A stretch of DNA of 43,712 nt from Planctomycetota bacterium (GTDB taxonomy: Bacteria; Planctomycetota; Planctomycetia; Isosphaerales; Isosphaeraceae), in NCBI GenBank assembly GCA_021791715.1, contig JAJYWB010000054.1, positions 1 through 43,712 on the forward strand, written 5' to 3'. The notes under the pieces were generated by a model. It searched no databases. It was not told the DNA's origin and worked only from the letters and a program-made list of their open reading frames with translations. Each line of letters begins with the position of its first letter. The first letter of the stretch is position 1. Positions 17,431 to 25,234 of the stretch are shown one piece after another. The position numbers were made by a program, and so were the translations under genes.

Positions 17431-18771
17431 TTACGTTCCCATTTCCCACGATTCGAGATACTTCGATTGCTCGGCGGTGAGCGTATCGATCGCGATCCCC
17501 ATCGTTTGCAGTTTGAGCTTGGCGACCCACTGGTCGACCGCCCTGGGAACGTCGTGCACGGTGTTTTCGAGCTTCCCCTTCATCGACACGGCCCATTCGG
17601 TGGAAAGAGCCTGCGCCGCGAAGCTCATATCCATCACGCTCGCGGGATGGCCGTGCGCCGCGGCGAGATTGATCAATCGACCCTCGCCCAGCACGTACAA
17701 CCTGCGACCGTTCGCGAGCGTGAACTCGTCGACGAATTCTCGGATGTTCTTATTAACGCCCTTGGCGAGCGAAGCGAGGTCGTCGAGCGCGAGCTCGACG
17801 TTGAAGTGACCCGAGTTGCAGATCATCGCTCCGTCTTTCATGAGCATAAAATGCTCTTTACGAATCACGTGCATGTCGCCGGTGACGGTGATGAACAGGT
17901 CGCCGATCTTGGCGGCGTCGGCCATCGGCATCACCTCGAACCCGTCCATCGCGGCCTCGAGCGCGCGGATCGGCTCGACCTCGGTGACGATCACGTGCGC
18001 GCCGAAGCCCCGAGCCCGCATCGCGACCCCTTTGCCGCACCAGCCGTAACCCGCGACGACGACCTTCCGCCCCGCGATCAAAATATCGGTCGCGCGGATC
18101 ACCCCGTCGATCGTGCTCTGACCCGTGCCGTAGCGGTTGTCGAAGAAGTGCTTCGTCTCGGCGTCGTTGACGGCGATCACGGGAAGCTTGAGAACGCCGT
18201 CTTTCTCCATCGCCCGCAACCGAATCACCCCCGTCGTCGTCTCCTCCATGCTCGCGACGACGTCGGTCACGATCTTCTTACGCTCGTCGGCCGAGAGCGA
18301 TTTGGCCCACGCGCGAACCTCCTCGTGGACCGCGTCGAGCCGTTCGAGGTTGATGAAAATCATCGCGCTCACCAGATCGGCGCCGTCGTCCATCGTCACG
18401 TTGGGTCGATGCGCAAGCGCGGCTGCGATATGCTTATAATACGATTTCTCGTCTTCTCCCTTGATCGCGTGCACCGCGATGTGGAAATCGCGCACCAGGC
18501 TCGCCGCGACGTCGTCTTGCGTGGAAAGCGGATTCGACGCGACGAGGACGAGATCGGCGCCTCCCGCGACGAGCGTCCGAGCGAGGTTCGCGGTTTCGGC
18601 GGTCACGTGCAAGCACGCCGACATCTTCATCCCCGCGAGAGGCCGCTCCTTTTCAAACCGTTCGCGAATCGCCCGCAGCACGGGCATATCGCGCTCGGCC
18701 CAAACGATCCGCTTCAAACCCGCGTCCGCCAAAGCGAGATCCTTGACGTCCGACTTCAGTTTCGATGACAA
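17431..18771 (-). CDS. ahcY: Adenosylhomocysteinase (S-adenosyl-L-homocysteine hydrolase)
   Basis: The enzyme reversibly splits S-adenosylhomocysteine to adenosine and homocysteine, relieving product inhibition of methyltransferases. The 446-residue sequence has the family blocks CLHVTAETANLARTLVAGGA, the catalytic region around NDAETKHFFDNRYGTGQST, the NAD-binding Rossmann segment VVAGYGWCGKGVAMRARG and the C-terminal GHFNVELA region. Its length fits the shorter bacterial/archaeal type without the extra insertion of the longer enzymes. Translation starts at TTG 18771, with GGGAG nine bases upstream. It is transcribed downstream of the 107-residue gene, with a 122-bp gap. The methylation-heavy cobalamin pathway elsewhere in the window would produce its substrate, but no direct link is shown. 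Confidence 0.96.
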   Translation of the reverse strand: MSSKLKSDVKDLALADAGLKRIVWAERDMPVLRAIRERFEKERPLAGMKMSACLHVTAETANLARTLVAGGADLVLVASNPLSTQDDVAASLVRDFHIAVHAIKGEDEKSYYKHIAAALAHRPNVTMDDGADLVSAMIFINLERLDAVHEEVRAWAKSLSADERKKIVTDVVASMEETTTGVIRLRAMEKDGVLKLPVIAVNDAETKHFFDNRYGTGQSTIDGVIRATDILIAGRKVVVAGYGWCGKGVAMRARGFGAHVIVTEVEPIRALEAAMDGFEVMPMADAAKIGDLFITVTGDMHVIRKEHFMLMKDGAMICNSGHFNVELALDDLASLAKGVNKNIREFVDEFTLANGRRLYVLGEGRLINLAAAHGHPASVMDMSFAAQALSTEWAVSMKGKLENTVHDVPRAVDQWVAKLKLQTMGIAIDTLTAEQSKYLESWEMGT

Positions 18772-18893
18772 GTGTTCAACTCCCTATTGATCACGGGGCG
18801 GAGCGGCGCCCGTTCGGTTTTGATGATAAAATACGTGAGCACTTCATAGCTCCACCCACGCGAACGAACGATTTCGTTCGATTTCGATCCGAA

Positions 18894-19217
18894 TCACGCC
18901 GACTCGGCGACGCCGAGCAGTTTTTGAATCTTCTGCTGTTCCCAGTCCATCCATGCAAGGGGCCCGGGGTTGATTTTGATCGTCCTGCGGGGCGCGGTTT
19001 CGAGCAATGTGGAAAGCGCGATCCCGACGGCTCGGGCGCGCGTTTCGGCGTCGGGGGCGATCGCGTCGACAAGTTCGGCGAACCGTTCCCAATCGGTCGT
19101 CGACATCGCGACGCGTAGCGACCGACTCCGCCACTCACGCGGCAGTTTGGGATGAATCGGCTTCAACCCTCGCTCCTGTCCGACGGCTCGCCGCCGACCC
19201 AGGGAATCGCGTCTCAT
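18894..19217 (-). CDS. Small 107-residue protein, possible ribbon-helix-helix regulator
   Basis: The gene is well supported by its signals: ATG 19217 is preceded by AGGAGG eight bases upstream, and a promoter-like element lies about 60-90 bases upstream. The first 35 residues are basic. Residues 32-72 read as one strand and two helices (RSLRVAMSTTDWERFAELVD, then TRARAVGIALSTLLE), a layout like ribbon-helix-helix DNA-binding proteins, but this is a pattern match only. The C-terminus (NPGPLAWMDWEQQKIQKLLG) is not recognised. Autoregulation through the palindrome in its promoter would fit, but is an inference. Confidence 0.7.
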   Translation of the reverse strand: MRRDSLGRRRAVGQERGLKPIHPKLPREWRSRSLRVAMSTTDWERFAELVDAIAPDAETRARAVGIALSTLLETAPRRTIKINPGPLAWMDWEQQKIQKLLGVAESA

Positions 19218-19276
19218 CCCCCTACCCTCCTCGTCTCATCGCGGCGTATCGCCCCCCGGACCGATCCGAGTCGAAA

Positions 19277-19305
19277 GCTTAACCACACGCGCACGCGTGT
19301 GTCAA
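19277..19305 (-). promoter_or_regulatory. Promoter with an 18-bp palindrome in the -35/-10 spacer
   Basis: On the - strand a perfect -35 box TTGACA (plus positions 19300-19305) is followed 17 bases later by a weak -10-like TTAAGC/TAAGCT. Most of the spacer is the palindrome CACACGCG-CA-CGCGTGTG (plus positions 19284-19301). A protein bound there would block or reshape RNA polymerase contact. It points toward the 107-residue gene starting at 19217. The rest of 19218-19397 shows nothing else. Confidence 0.5.
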
Positions 19306-19397
19306 CGATGAATGAAAAAATCGACGAGGGATCGGGCGATATGGGAACCGGCAGATTCGGCTCGCCGATCTCGCGAAATTGAACCGCCGCTCTCAAA

Positions 19398-20049
19398 TCA
19401 GTTATCGCCGAGCAGGCTTGCGACCAGCAGATCGATTTCCGTCGACGGATGACAATCGCAAGGATGAGAACCGAGATGTTCGCATCGCTCCTTTCGCACC
19501 CGTTTCGCGTGGATGATCGCCGTCTTAAGTTTCGATTTCGTACTTGAATAACATTCCCTATTTTTATGATAATCTTGTATGTGTTTTTTCAATCGCTTAC
19601 AAGCCTCCGCGGAATCCGCGATCGCCTTCGTGAAATATTCGAAATGAAGAATCAACCAATATTCAAAACAGGGATTCGACACCGCGGTATGAAAATTCAA
19701 CTGTCTAGCTCGTTCGACCGCGTCGCGGGCTTGGCGATCCCTGTCCGTGTTTCCAGGCCCCTCGGTATCGAAAACCACCCAAACCTCGTCGAAACGATCG
19801 TCGAGGTCGTTCTTCGCCAAGATCTCGCGCTCACTATTGGCTTTTTTGGCGGAGTCGACGACGCTCTTCGGCGCCGATCCGGCGTGTTCGGCCATCACCA
19901 CGATTCGATTTTACTTCGCGTTTGAGCGCTTCAAAGTAAAGACGTGAAGATTTTTCATCTTCAAGAGCGATGAGAATCGATTTTTTTTGCTCCCTTTCCG
20001 GATCGGGCCGGCGTAATTTGTTTTTCAGATGTCGACTTTTTCGCCTCAT
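19398..20049 (-). pseudogene. rloB: rloB-like gene interrupted by a one-base frameshift
   Basis: The N-terminal part reads in one frame from ATG 20049: a basic start (RRKSRHLKNKLRRPDPEREQ), then ILIALEDEKSS with the conserved Glu, and FEALKREVKSN. The remainder reads in another frame from about 19901 to the stop at 19398: VVMAEHAGSAPKSVVDSA, DEVWVVFDTEGPGNTDRD, FEYWLILHFE and a C-terminal helical region. Joined, they give a 216-residue protein of normal RloB length. The frames meet at plus positions 19899-19908, where skipping one base restores the frame. Acidic residues after the first strand and in FDTEG are consistent with a Toprim-like fold proposed for RloB. The gene overlaps the end of rloA by 89 bases. 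It may be a pseudogene, a sequencing error or a +1 frameshift site. Confidence 0.85.
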
Positions 20050-21370
20050 CGCCGTCCCCTTCGTTATCCATGGAATTCGGAGGAAAATCAAAATCTCCGA
20101 GGAACGGGATCGCTCCGTAACGCCCCCTCAGATAGCCCTTATCGAATGGATCGTCGTCGCGAACGTCTTTGATGTCGTGCAATGAATAGAGATCGGTCGA
20201 TCCCGAAGCGTTTTTCTCGGTCAACCAAACTTGATCGCGGCGAAAGAGCGATCCGCTTAAGAGCGACGCGTCGTGCGTGGCGAAAATGAGCTGAGCGCCT
20301 TTGGCGTTCCATTCGGGTGTGTGAAACAACCGAACAAGCTCGCGAGTCATCATCGGATGTAAACTCGCGCTGAATTCGTCGACGACGGCGACCTCGCCGT
20401 ATTCAAGAACCTCGTAAAGCGGAGCGAGCATCGAGAAAATCCTTAGCGTTCCGATCGACTCATCACGATATCCGAATCGAGCTTTGTATCCACGATCACC
20501 TGAATGAATGAAAAAGATATCATCGATTTCCTCGAGATCCTCGGATTTATCGTCTCCACCTGGATCGAAAGATTCCTCTTTTTTGCGTTTTAAAGACTTG
20601 GGTCTCTTAACTTTATGAACCACAGATTCGACCCCTTCGATTCCGAGATCGGCGTGACGCAAAAAGGCGATCGCCCATTTTTTGAAGATCTCGTCTTCAC
20701 GAATCTTCCGGGCGGTCTGTTCATGTACATGAATATGAAGAGGGTGCATAAAAGGATGTTGGTAATCGAGGAATTCGAGTCGATTGCGCAGATTCCTCGC
20801 GATCCATTTGCCCGGCTTGGCGAGTTGGGGATGTTCCAACGCCGCGGCGACCGCCATAAACGGAACATGCGCCGAGGTCAGTTCGCTGAGCGATTGCTTC
20901 CTCCCCTTGAGATATGTTTGATTAAATTCATATTTGTTCTTTTCGCGGTGAAACCACTCTTGCGGTCTGCCTCGCGGATAAACGTTCAAACTCTCTTCGC
21001 TCACGACGCCCGAAAGGAACGCGATCCGATATTCGTAAACGATTCGATCGATCAAAAACCTCGTCGTTATACGTGTTGGACGCAAGGCCGAGTCGCGATC
21101 GAGCGCGAAATGTTGGGGCGTCGGCTCAAACAACAAAGGTCGCTGGAATGATGTCCCGATCTGCTCGCTCAAAAAACTCATCGCGGCGAGCAGGTTGCTT
21201 TTCCCCGAGGCGTTCGATCCGTAAACCGCCGCGGATTTGACGAGCGAAAGATCCAATTCTGGGAGGGGGATAAGATTATTGGGCAAAGCTTTCGAAGCCG
21301 AAGCGACGAGAGACAGCTTTTTCTGCTCGCGGAACGAGCGAAAATTCTCGACTTCAAAGTCGATCAGCAT
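19961..21370 (-). CDS. rloA: RloA-like AAA/ABC-type ATPase
   Basis: This 469-residue ATPase starts with the SMC/RecF-like MLIDFEVENFRSFREQ and has Walker A YGSNASGKSNLL (about 50-60), Walker B VAVVDEFSASLHP and the H-loop FATHDASLL. That is the AAA_21/RloA layout. A Lys/Asp/Glu-rich insertion (about 265-290) and a charged low-complexity C-terminus are present. I preferred ATG 21370 because homologues begin at the FRSF region; a longer TTG start at 21406 is less likely. RloA-RloB pairs are known near restriction loci and, as I recall, correspond to AbiL-type abortive infection systems. The companion rloB follows and overlaps. A defence role is inferred from this pairing. Confidence 0.9.
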   Translation of the reverse strand: MLIDFEVENFRSFREQKKLSLVASASKALPNNLIPLPELDLSLVKSAAVYGSNASGKSNLLAAMSFLSEQIGTSFQRPLLFEPTPQHFALDRDSALRPTRITTRFLIDRIVYEYRIAFLSGVVSEESLNVYPRGRPQEWFHREKNKYEFNQTYLKGRKQSLSELTSAHVPFMAVAAALEHPQLAKPGKWIARNLRNRLEFLDYQHPFMHPLHIHVHEQTARKIREDEIFKKWAIAFLRHADLGIEGVESVVHKVKRPKSLKRKKEESFDPGGDDKSEDLEEIDDIFFIHSGDRGYKARFGYRDESIGTLRIFSMLAPLYEVLEYGEVAVVDEFSASLHPMMTRELVRLFHTPEWNAKGAQLIFATHDASLLSGSLFRRDQVWLTEKNASGSTDLYSLHDIKDVRDDDPFDKGYLRGRYGAIPFLGDFDFPPNSMDNEGDGDEAKKSTSEKQITPARSGKGAKKIDSHRS

Positions 21371-21612
21371 ACGCTCGCCCCTAATTAAAAGGCCGAAACC
21401 GTCCAAAACGCTCGAACAACTCGTTCAAATTATAGGATCGCCGGGACGTTTACAAGCCGATTCGCGACGGATTTCGATCGAGGCCAAACTCCCCGGTTCG
21501 ATCTCGCCGCTCACGACTCATCGCGCCGGCCGATGCTATATCGATCGAATCGAAGCCTCGCCGGCCGATCACCTTACAATCGTAATGCGCATCGAAATCC
21601 GATTCTCGTGCG

Positions 21613-21697
21613 AATCGAACGCGATTCCGCCTTGCTCGATCGATCCGATCGGCGTAAGATCCCCGTCCGATCGGTCGAGTCATAAAATCGCGCGATA
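21613..21697. repeat. 85-bp direct repeat, copy A (upstream of rloA)
   Basis: This segment matches 23534-23618 at 83 of 85 positions in the same orientation; the differences are at 21623 and 21643. It contains two CCGATCGG palindromes separated by 14 bases and ends in ATAAAATCGCGCGATA. It lies about 240 bp upstream of the rloA start on the - strand. On the + strand it carries TTGCTC and TAAGAT 17 bases apart, a weak promoter-like pair. The rest of the 460-bp gap between rloA and the 77-residue gene (21371-21831) contains no convincing gene. Confidence 0.92.
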
Positions 21698-21831
21698 GAG
21701 GGGGAATCGGAGCGTTTAAGGATTGATCTAACTTATTTCAACACAACGAGTTAGCATCGGCCGGAGCCTGCTAATAATGCTTACGAACGCCGATTCGTAC
21801 GTGAATGAATCGAATGTCGAAAATACGATCA

Positions 21832-22065
21832 TTAGTGAGATGTTGAGTGGGCGATCGTTCGCCCGGCGATTTGAGCGACGACGGATACGCCATCAACGTT
21901 TGTCGGAAGTTTCAATCCGGCGTCAAGCTCGTCGTCGAGAAGAACTTTGATGACGAAATCGTCTCCATCTCGACCGATCCCCACGCTTGCGCCGGGCGCG
22001 ATCGCACGAACTTGATCGTTCGCTCGATTGAGAACCGCCTTGGCTTGTGCGTGAGAAACGGCCAT
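21832..22065 (-). CDS. 77-residue protein resembling a detached protease N-terminal domain
   Basis: ATG 22065 has a good ribosome-binding site (GAGGTG, six bases upstream). The product begins with a helix (AVSHAQAKAVLNRANDQVRA). It then shows the pattern GASVGIGRDGDDFVIKVLL and LPTNVDGVSVVAQIAGRTIA. As I recall, a VGxGxG strand, a hydrophobic strand, a Leu-Pro turn and a DGVxV end form the N-terminal domain often fused to Nal1-like trypsin proteases. The protease encoded just upstream in the same direction lacks that domain, so this may be a stand-alone version acting as its inhibitor, activator or targeting subunit. The 230-bp gap between the two genes is AT-rich and may hold a separate promoter. 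The function is inferred only from context. Confidence 0.75.
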   Translation of the reverse strand: MAVSHAQAKAVLNRANDQVRAIAPGASVGIGRDGDDFVIKVLLDDELDAGLKLPTNVDGVSVVAQIAGRTIAHSTSH

Positions 22066-22296
22066 GATTTCACCTCGACGCTCGATGAGTCCGGAATCCT
22101 CTCATTCAAATTCTGGCTCCCGCACGATCCTGAGTCAATACCTCGCCGCCGTCTTTTACAAGACAATTATTATATATAAAATAATATTCTTATGTTATGA
22201 ATCAGTTTTTGATCATTTTTGAGCGAGGCTTTTACGGCTCCCGCCCCCTCCAAGGAACGCTCAATAAATCAAATCGACGCTCAATGAATCGAGGAA

Positions 22297-23313
22297 TTAT
22301 GTAATCGGAATCATGAAGGACGATTTGGTCCGACCCACCCTTTTTTCCGTTCCCGCGAAAACGATACCGATAGCGAAATGATCGATATCCCAAACCAATG
22401 ATCCACTGTCGCCGGGTAGGCTGAAAGGTTTTCCATTCTTTCCATCGATTTCAACGACGTTGTTGAAAATCGCTCTCCTTCCGGGTGCGTAAAGCACGGA
22501 TAAATTCAGTCGATCCGTACTAACGATTCGGCCCTCGGTTAATCCCGTGGAACGTCCATATTTAAAAACCTTACTCAATTTCGCTTCGTCCGAATCGCTT
22601 TCAATCATGGATGGATCGAAATCCTTAACTCCCATGATTTTCGGCCTTTTATCGAAAGGGCGATCGAACCTATCTTTCCATTTGAGCAATACGTCTTGAT
22701 CGAGAGTCGCGAACGCCGCGTCGACCTCATTGCCGCTCCCCGGAGTGAAATCGATCGATTGAAACGAATGAAGTTTCCCAATCGACGACGAAGGGTGGAA
22801 TCCTCCATCTCGAGGCCCAGGCCTGACGATAAAGTCGTCAAATTTCGATTTTCTATTGTTATATACCAAAACATGATTGCATGATATAACGCCGATGCGA
22901 TCTCCCTCATCGCTCCTCAATCGCGCGAATCCGCCCAAAGTACCGGAGGAATACGGGATATAGTGACCGATCGAAGCGTCTTGGGAGATCTGAGCGAAAA
23001 CGTTTCCTATAGCGCGCAATTTTTTCTCTTTGATATTAAGGAATTGATACAATATCGCCGATTCGGCGGTACGCCTTTCGCTTAAAAGTTTGAGATCAAG
23101 TCGATTCTTTAAATCAATGAATACTCCAAACCGCGATCGCTCGAATCGTCCGACCGCTAAGGACAGATTGCTTGCGTGAACGCGAGCATTGTCGACTCGT
23201 TCGTCTCTGTCGCCGCAAGATGACGCTTTTAAAGTTTGAGCCGAAATGGGAACGAGGGAATCGATTTGGTCACGATATTCACCGATCAAATCTTTCGCGG
23301 ATTGGTACCTCAT
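22297..23313 (-). CDS. Cytoplasmic trypsin-like serine protease (Nal1-like)
   Basis: The 338-residue product has the full catalytic triad in the expected order: His147 in SCNHVLV, Asp198 in GNEVDAAFA, and Ser303 in LPGDSGSLVW. The segments SIGHYIPYSSGTLGGF, FIVRPGPRDGG and KYGRSTGLTEGRI are those of a bacterial trypsin-like family related to plant Nal1. No signal peptide or membrane segment is visible, so it probably acts in the cytoplasm. The N-terminal 110 residues are helical and not recognised; they lack the VGxGxG domain usual in the family. I chose ATG 23313 because GGGAG lies eight bases upstream; the longer TTG start at 23412 is less likely. Its position beside rloAB suggests a stress or defence role, but substrates are unknown. 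Confidence 0.9.
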   Translation of the reverse strand: MRYQSAKDLIGEYRDQIDSLVPISAQTLKASSCGDRDERVDNARVHASNLSLAVGRFERSRFGVFIDLKNRLDLKLLSERRTAESAILYQFLNIKEKKLRAIGNVFAQISQDASIGHYIPYSSGTLGGFARLRSDEGDRIGVISCNHVLVYNNRKSKFDDFIVRPGPRDGGFHPSSSIGKLHSFQSIDFTPGSGNEVDAAFATLDQDVLLKWKDRFDRPFDKRPKIMGVKDFDPSMIESDSDEAKLSKVFKYGRSTGLTEGRIVSTDRLNLSVLYAPGRRAIFNNVVEIDGKNGKPFSLPGDSGSLVWDIDHFAIGIVFAGTEKRVGRTKSSFMIPIT

Positions 23314-23533
23314 CCCAAAATCTCCCGAAAATGATCGAAGAATCGCAAGATTTTTGATCGCATAACGACGTAGGTGTACCGAAATCCGATACCCTTTTAA
23401 AATACCATTCAATCGGTTTTCAAGTCGATTGTTCGCCGGAACTTCTTCGCGACTCGCCGATTTACAGCCGATGCGTCTTCCAGATCGAAATTGCGACAGA
23501 CATCGGGGTCGATCTAAAGTCGTTTAGCGTGAC

Positions 23534-23618
23534 AATCGAACGCAATTCCGCCTTGCTCGATCGCTCCGATCGGCGTAAGATCCCCGTCCGATCGGTCGAG
23601 TCATAAAATCGCGCGATA
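23534..23618. repeat. 85-bp direct repeat, copy B (upstream of the protease gene)
   Basis: This is the second copy of the 85-bp segment at 21613-21697. It lies between the divergently transcribed protease gene (starting at 23313 on the - strand) and the PEP-CTERM gene (starting at 23733 on the + strand). It is therefore about 220 bp upstream of one and 115 bp upstream of the other. The sequences flanking the two copies are unrelated, so only this block is conserved. Confidence 0.92.
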
Positions 23619-23732
23619 CGAACCTTGTTCAAGCGTGAAAAGCGTGACGGGGGCTCGATTCGGTCGATCAAACGCCTTCAACGAACCGATCGAACCGCCG
23701 ATCCGAATTCTTTTCATTCCAGGAGCGCAGGG

Positions 23733-24662
23733 ATGTGCAACCGAGGAACCGCTTCGAACTCGAGAGCGATCGCAATCTTCTCGATCTTGGCGATCGTCTT
23801 TTCAACGATTTTCACGTCGCATTCGCACGCGTCGACGATGTACAACGTCGTCGATCTGGGAAGCGTGATCGATATGCCTTTTACTAGTCTCAATCTGAGT
23901 ATTCCCGATTATGCGAAAATGCTCTCCCAAAGCCAATATCGGGATTTTATCGGATCTAGTGCAAATAACGCTTACGTGAATCTGTTTATACTCAACAATC
24001 CAGAACAATGGCCCCATTCGCTATCGACTCTCTTCGAGATCACGAACATGAATTCGAAAGGGACGGCGGTGGGGGTAGAGACCAACGCCGGAGATGAATA
24101 TCTACCTTTCATTAGCAAAGCATCCAATAATATCGACGCGGGTGATTTTCCCAACACCACGACTAAAGTTCTGAATTTCAAAAATGTTTCCAATTTTTTT
24201 TCCATCTGGCCCACGGCTGTCAACGACAACAACATGATGATCGGCACATATTTGAATCAACATGGAAACTATCAGGGTTTTGCGTATCAAATTCAACAGT
24301 CTCAGTTAGCCCCCGTGGGAACGATGACTCAAGAGAATTACAACTACCTTAATGTTAATGATTCTATTATCAAACTCAATGATCTGATTCCCAAGAATCT
24401 CAGTTCGACGATCTCGATCACATTACCCGTGGCGATCGATTCGGCGGGGAACATCCTGGCGTTCGGCACGGTGGGAGAACCCGCGACATACTGGGCTCCT
24501 AACACTGATTCGGAGAGTATGGCGGGCGAACACCTCTTTATATTGACCCCTCAAACCGTCGCGGTTCCCGAGCCTTCGACGTTCTTCACGCTCGCATTCC
24601 TGGGAGGCTCGCTGCTGATCAATCGTCGAAAATCAAATCGCGATTCATCGAAACTCTATTGA
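23733..24662 (+). CDS. Secreted PEP-CTERM protein with HAF-like repeats
   Basis: The 309-residue protein has an N-terminal signal peptide (hydrophobic AIAIFSILAIVFSTIF, likely cleaved near HSHAS). It ends with a PEP-CTERM sorting signal: VPEPSTFF, a hydrophobic helix (LAFLGGSLLI) and a basic RRK. Such proteins are processed by an exosortase and anchored at or released from the surface. The mature region contains NxxGxxxG-type units (MNSKGTAVGVE, VNDNNMMIGTY, IDSAGNILAFGT) like those of HAF-repeat extracellular proteins. ATG 23733 has AGGAG upstream; the longer frame from 23625 is not needed. The coding sequence is less GC-rich than its neighbours, as is common for surface proteins. No exosortase gene is in the window. 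Confidence 0.9.
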   Translation: MCNRGTASNSRAIAIFSILAIVFSTIFTSHSHASTMYNVVDLGSVIDMPFTSLNLSIPDYAKMLSQSQYRDFIGSSANNAYVNLFILNNPEQWPHSLSTLFEITNMNSKGTAVGVETNAGDEYLPFISKASNNIDAGDFPNTTTKVLNFKNVSNFFSIWPTAVNDNNMMIGTYLNQHGNYQGFAYQIQQSQLAPVGTMTQENYNYLNVNDSIIKLNDLIPKNLSSTISITLPVAIDSAGNILAFGTVGEPATYWAPNTDSESMAGEHLFILTPQTVAVPEPSTFFTLAFLGGSLLINRRKSNRDSSKLY

Positions 24663-25234
24663 TCTTTGTTCGATCGATTTATCCGCGGTCGAGTTTTGGT
24701 TAACACGATTGACGCGGAAAAATCCGGATTGAGCGATCGGCCGTCATCGACGACGACGACTCCGCTCGCCAGAACTTCACGGGACGGGCCACGGCAAGGA
24801 CGCCCTTCGGCGCGTGCGAGGAAGGTCGCCCCCCTGAAATTCGGCATCGCGACGACCTTCTTCGGCGCCGAGAGCTTCCGCGGAGACGCGCGTCCACCGA
24901 AACGGAAAAACCTCGAGCTCCGAAAAAAAAAGGCGATCCGCCGATTCCATCAAAACGACCTCGGCTCTATTTTACCGGATTACTTAATTAATTATCACAA
25001 TATTTTTAATTGTTATGTTCATAACAATATATGATATATTATCATTATATATATTAGTAATGTTGAGTTGTTCCTCAAAAAGTAATCGATGAACGGAGCG
25101 TTACGAGATCGTTCCTGATTCTATCGATTATCATAAATTATGTATAACATTATTTAATGTACATCGTCTTCCCGAATCGGCGGAAACCCCGGAAACCAAT
25201 CCGAGATCGAGACGATCGAGTTTCATGTCGGCAT
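24663..25234. other. AT-rich convergent intergenic region with two palindromes
   Basis: This 570-bp gap separates two gene ends that face each other. Candidate reading frames here look random and lack ribosome-binding sites. From about 24980 to 25160 it is very AT-rich. It contains the perfect palindrome ATTGTTATG-TT-CATAACAAT (25009-25028) and, three bases on, ATGATA-TAT-TATCAT (25031-25045). These could be terminator-like hairpins, protein-binding sites or an old insertion point. Confidence 0.6.

Noticed and set aside
21450..21683. A 77-codon - strand frame between rloA and the 77-residue gene
   Set aside because: It crosses the 85-bp repeat, has no ribosome-binding site and no recognisable motif.
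24666..25034. A 122-codon + strand frame after the PEP-CTERM gene
   Set aside because: It has no ribosome-binding site, shows a low-complexity mixed composition, and runs into the AT-rich gap.
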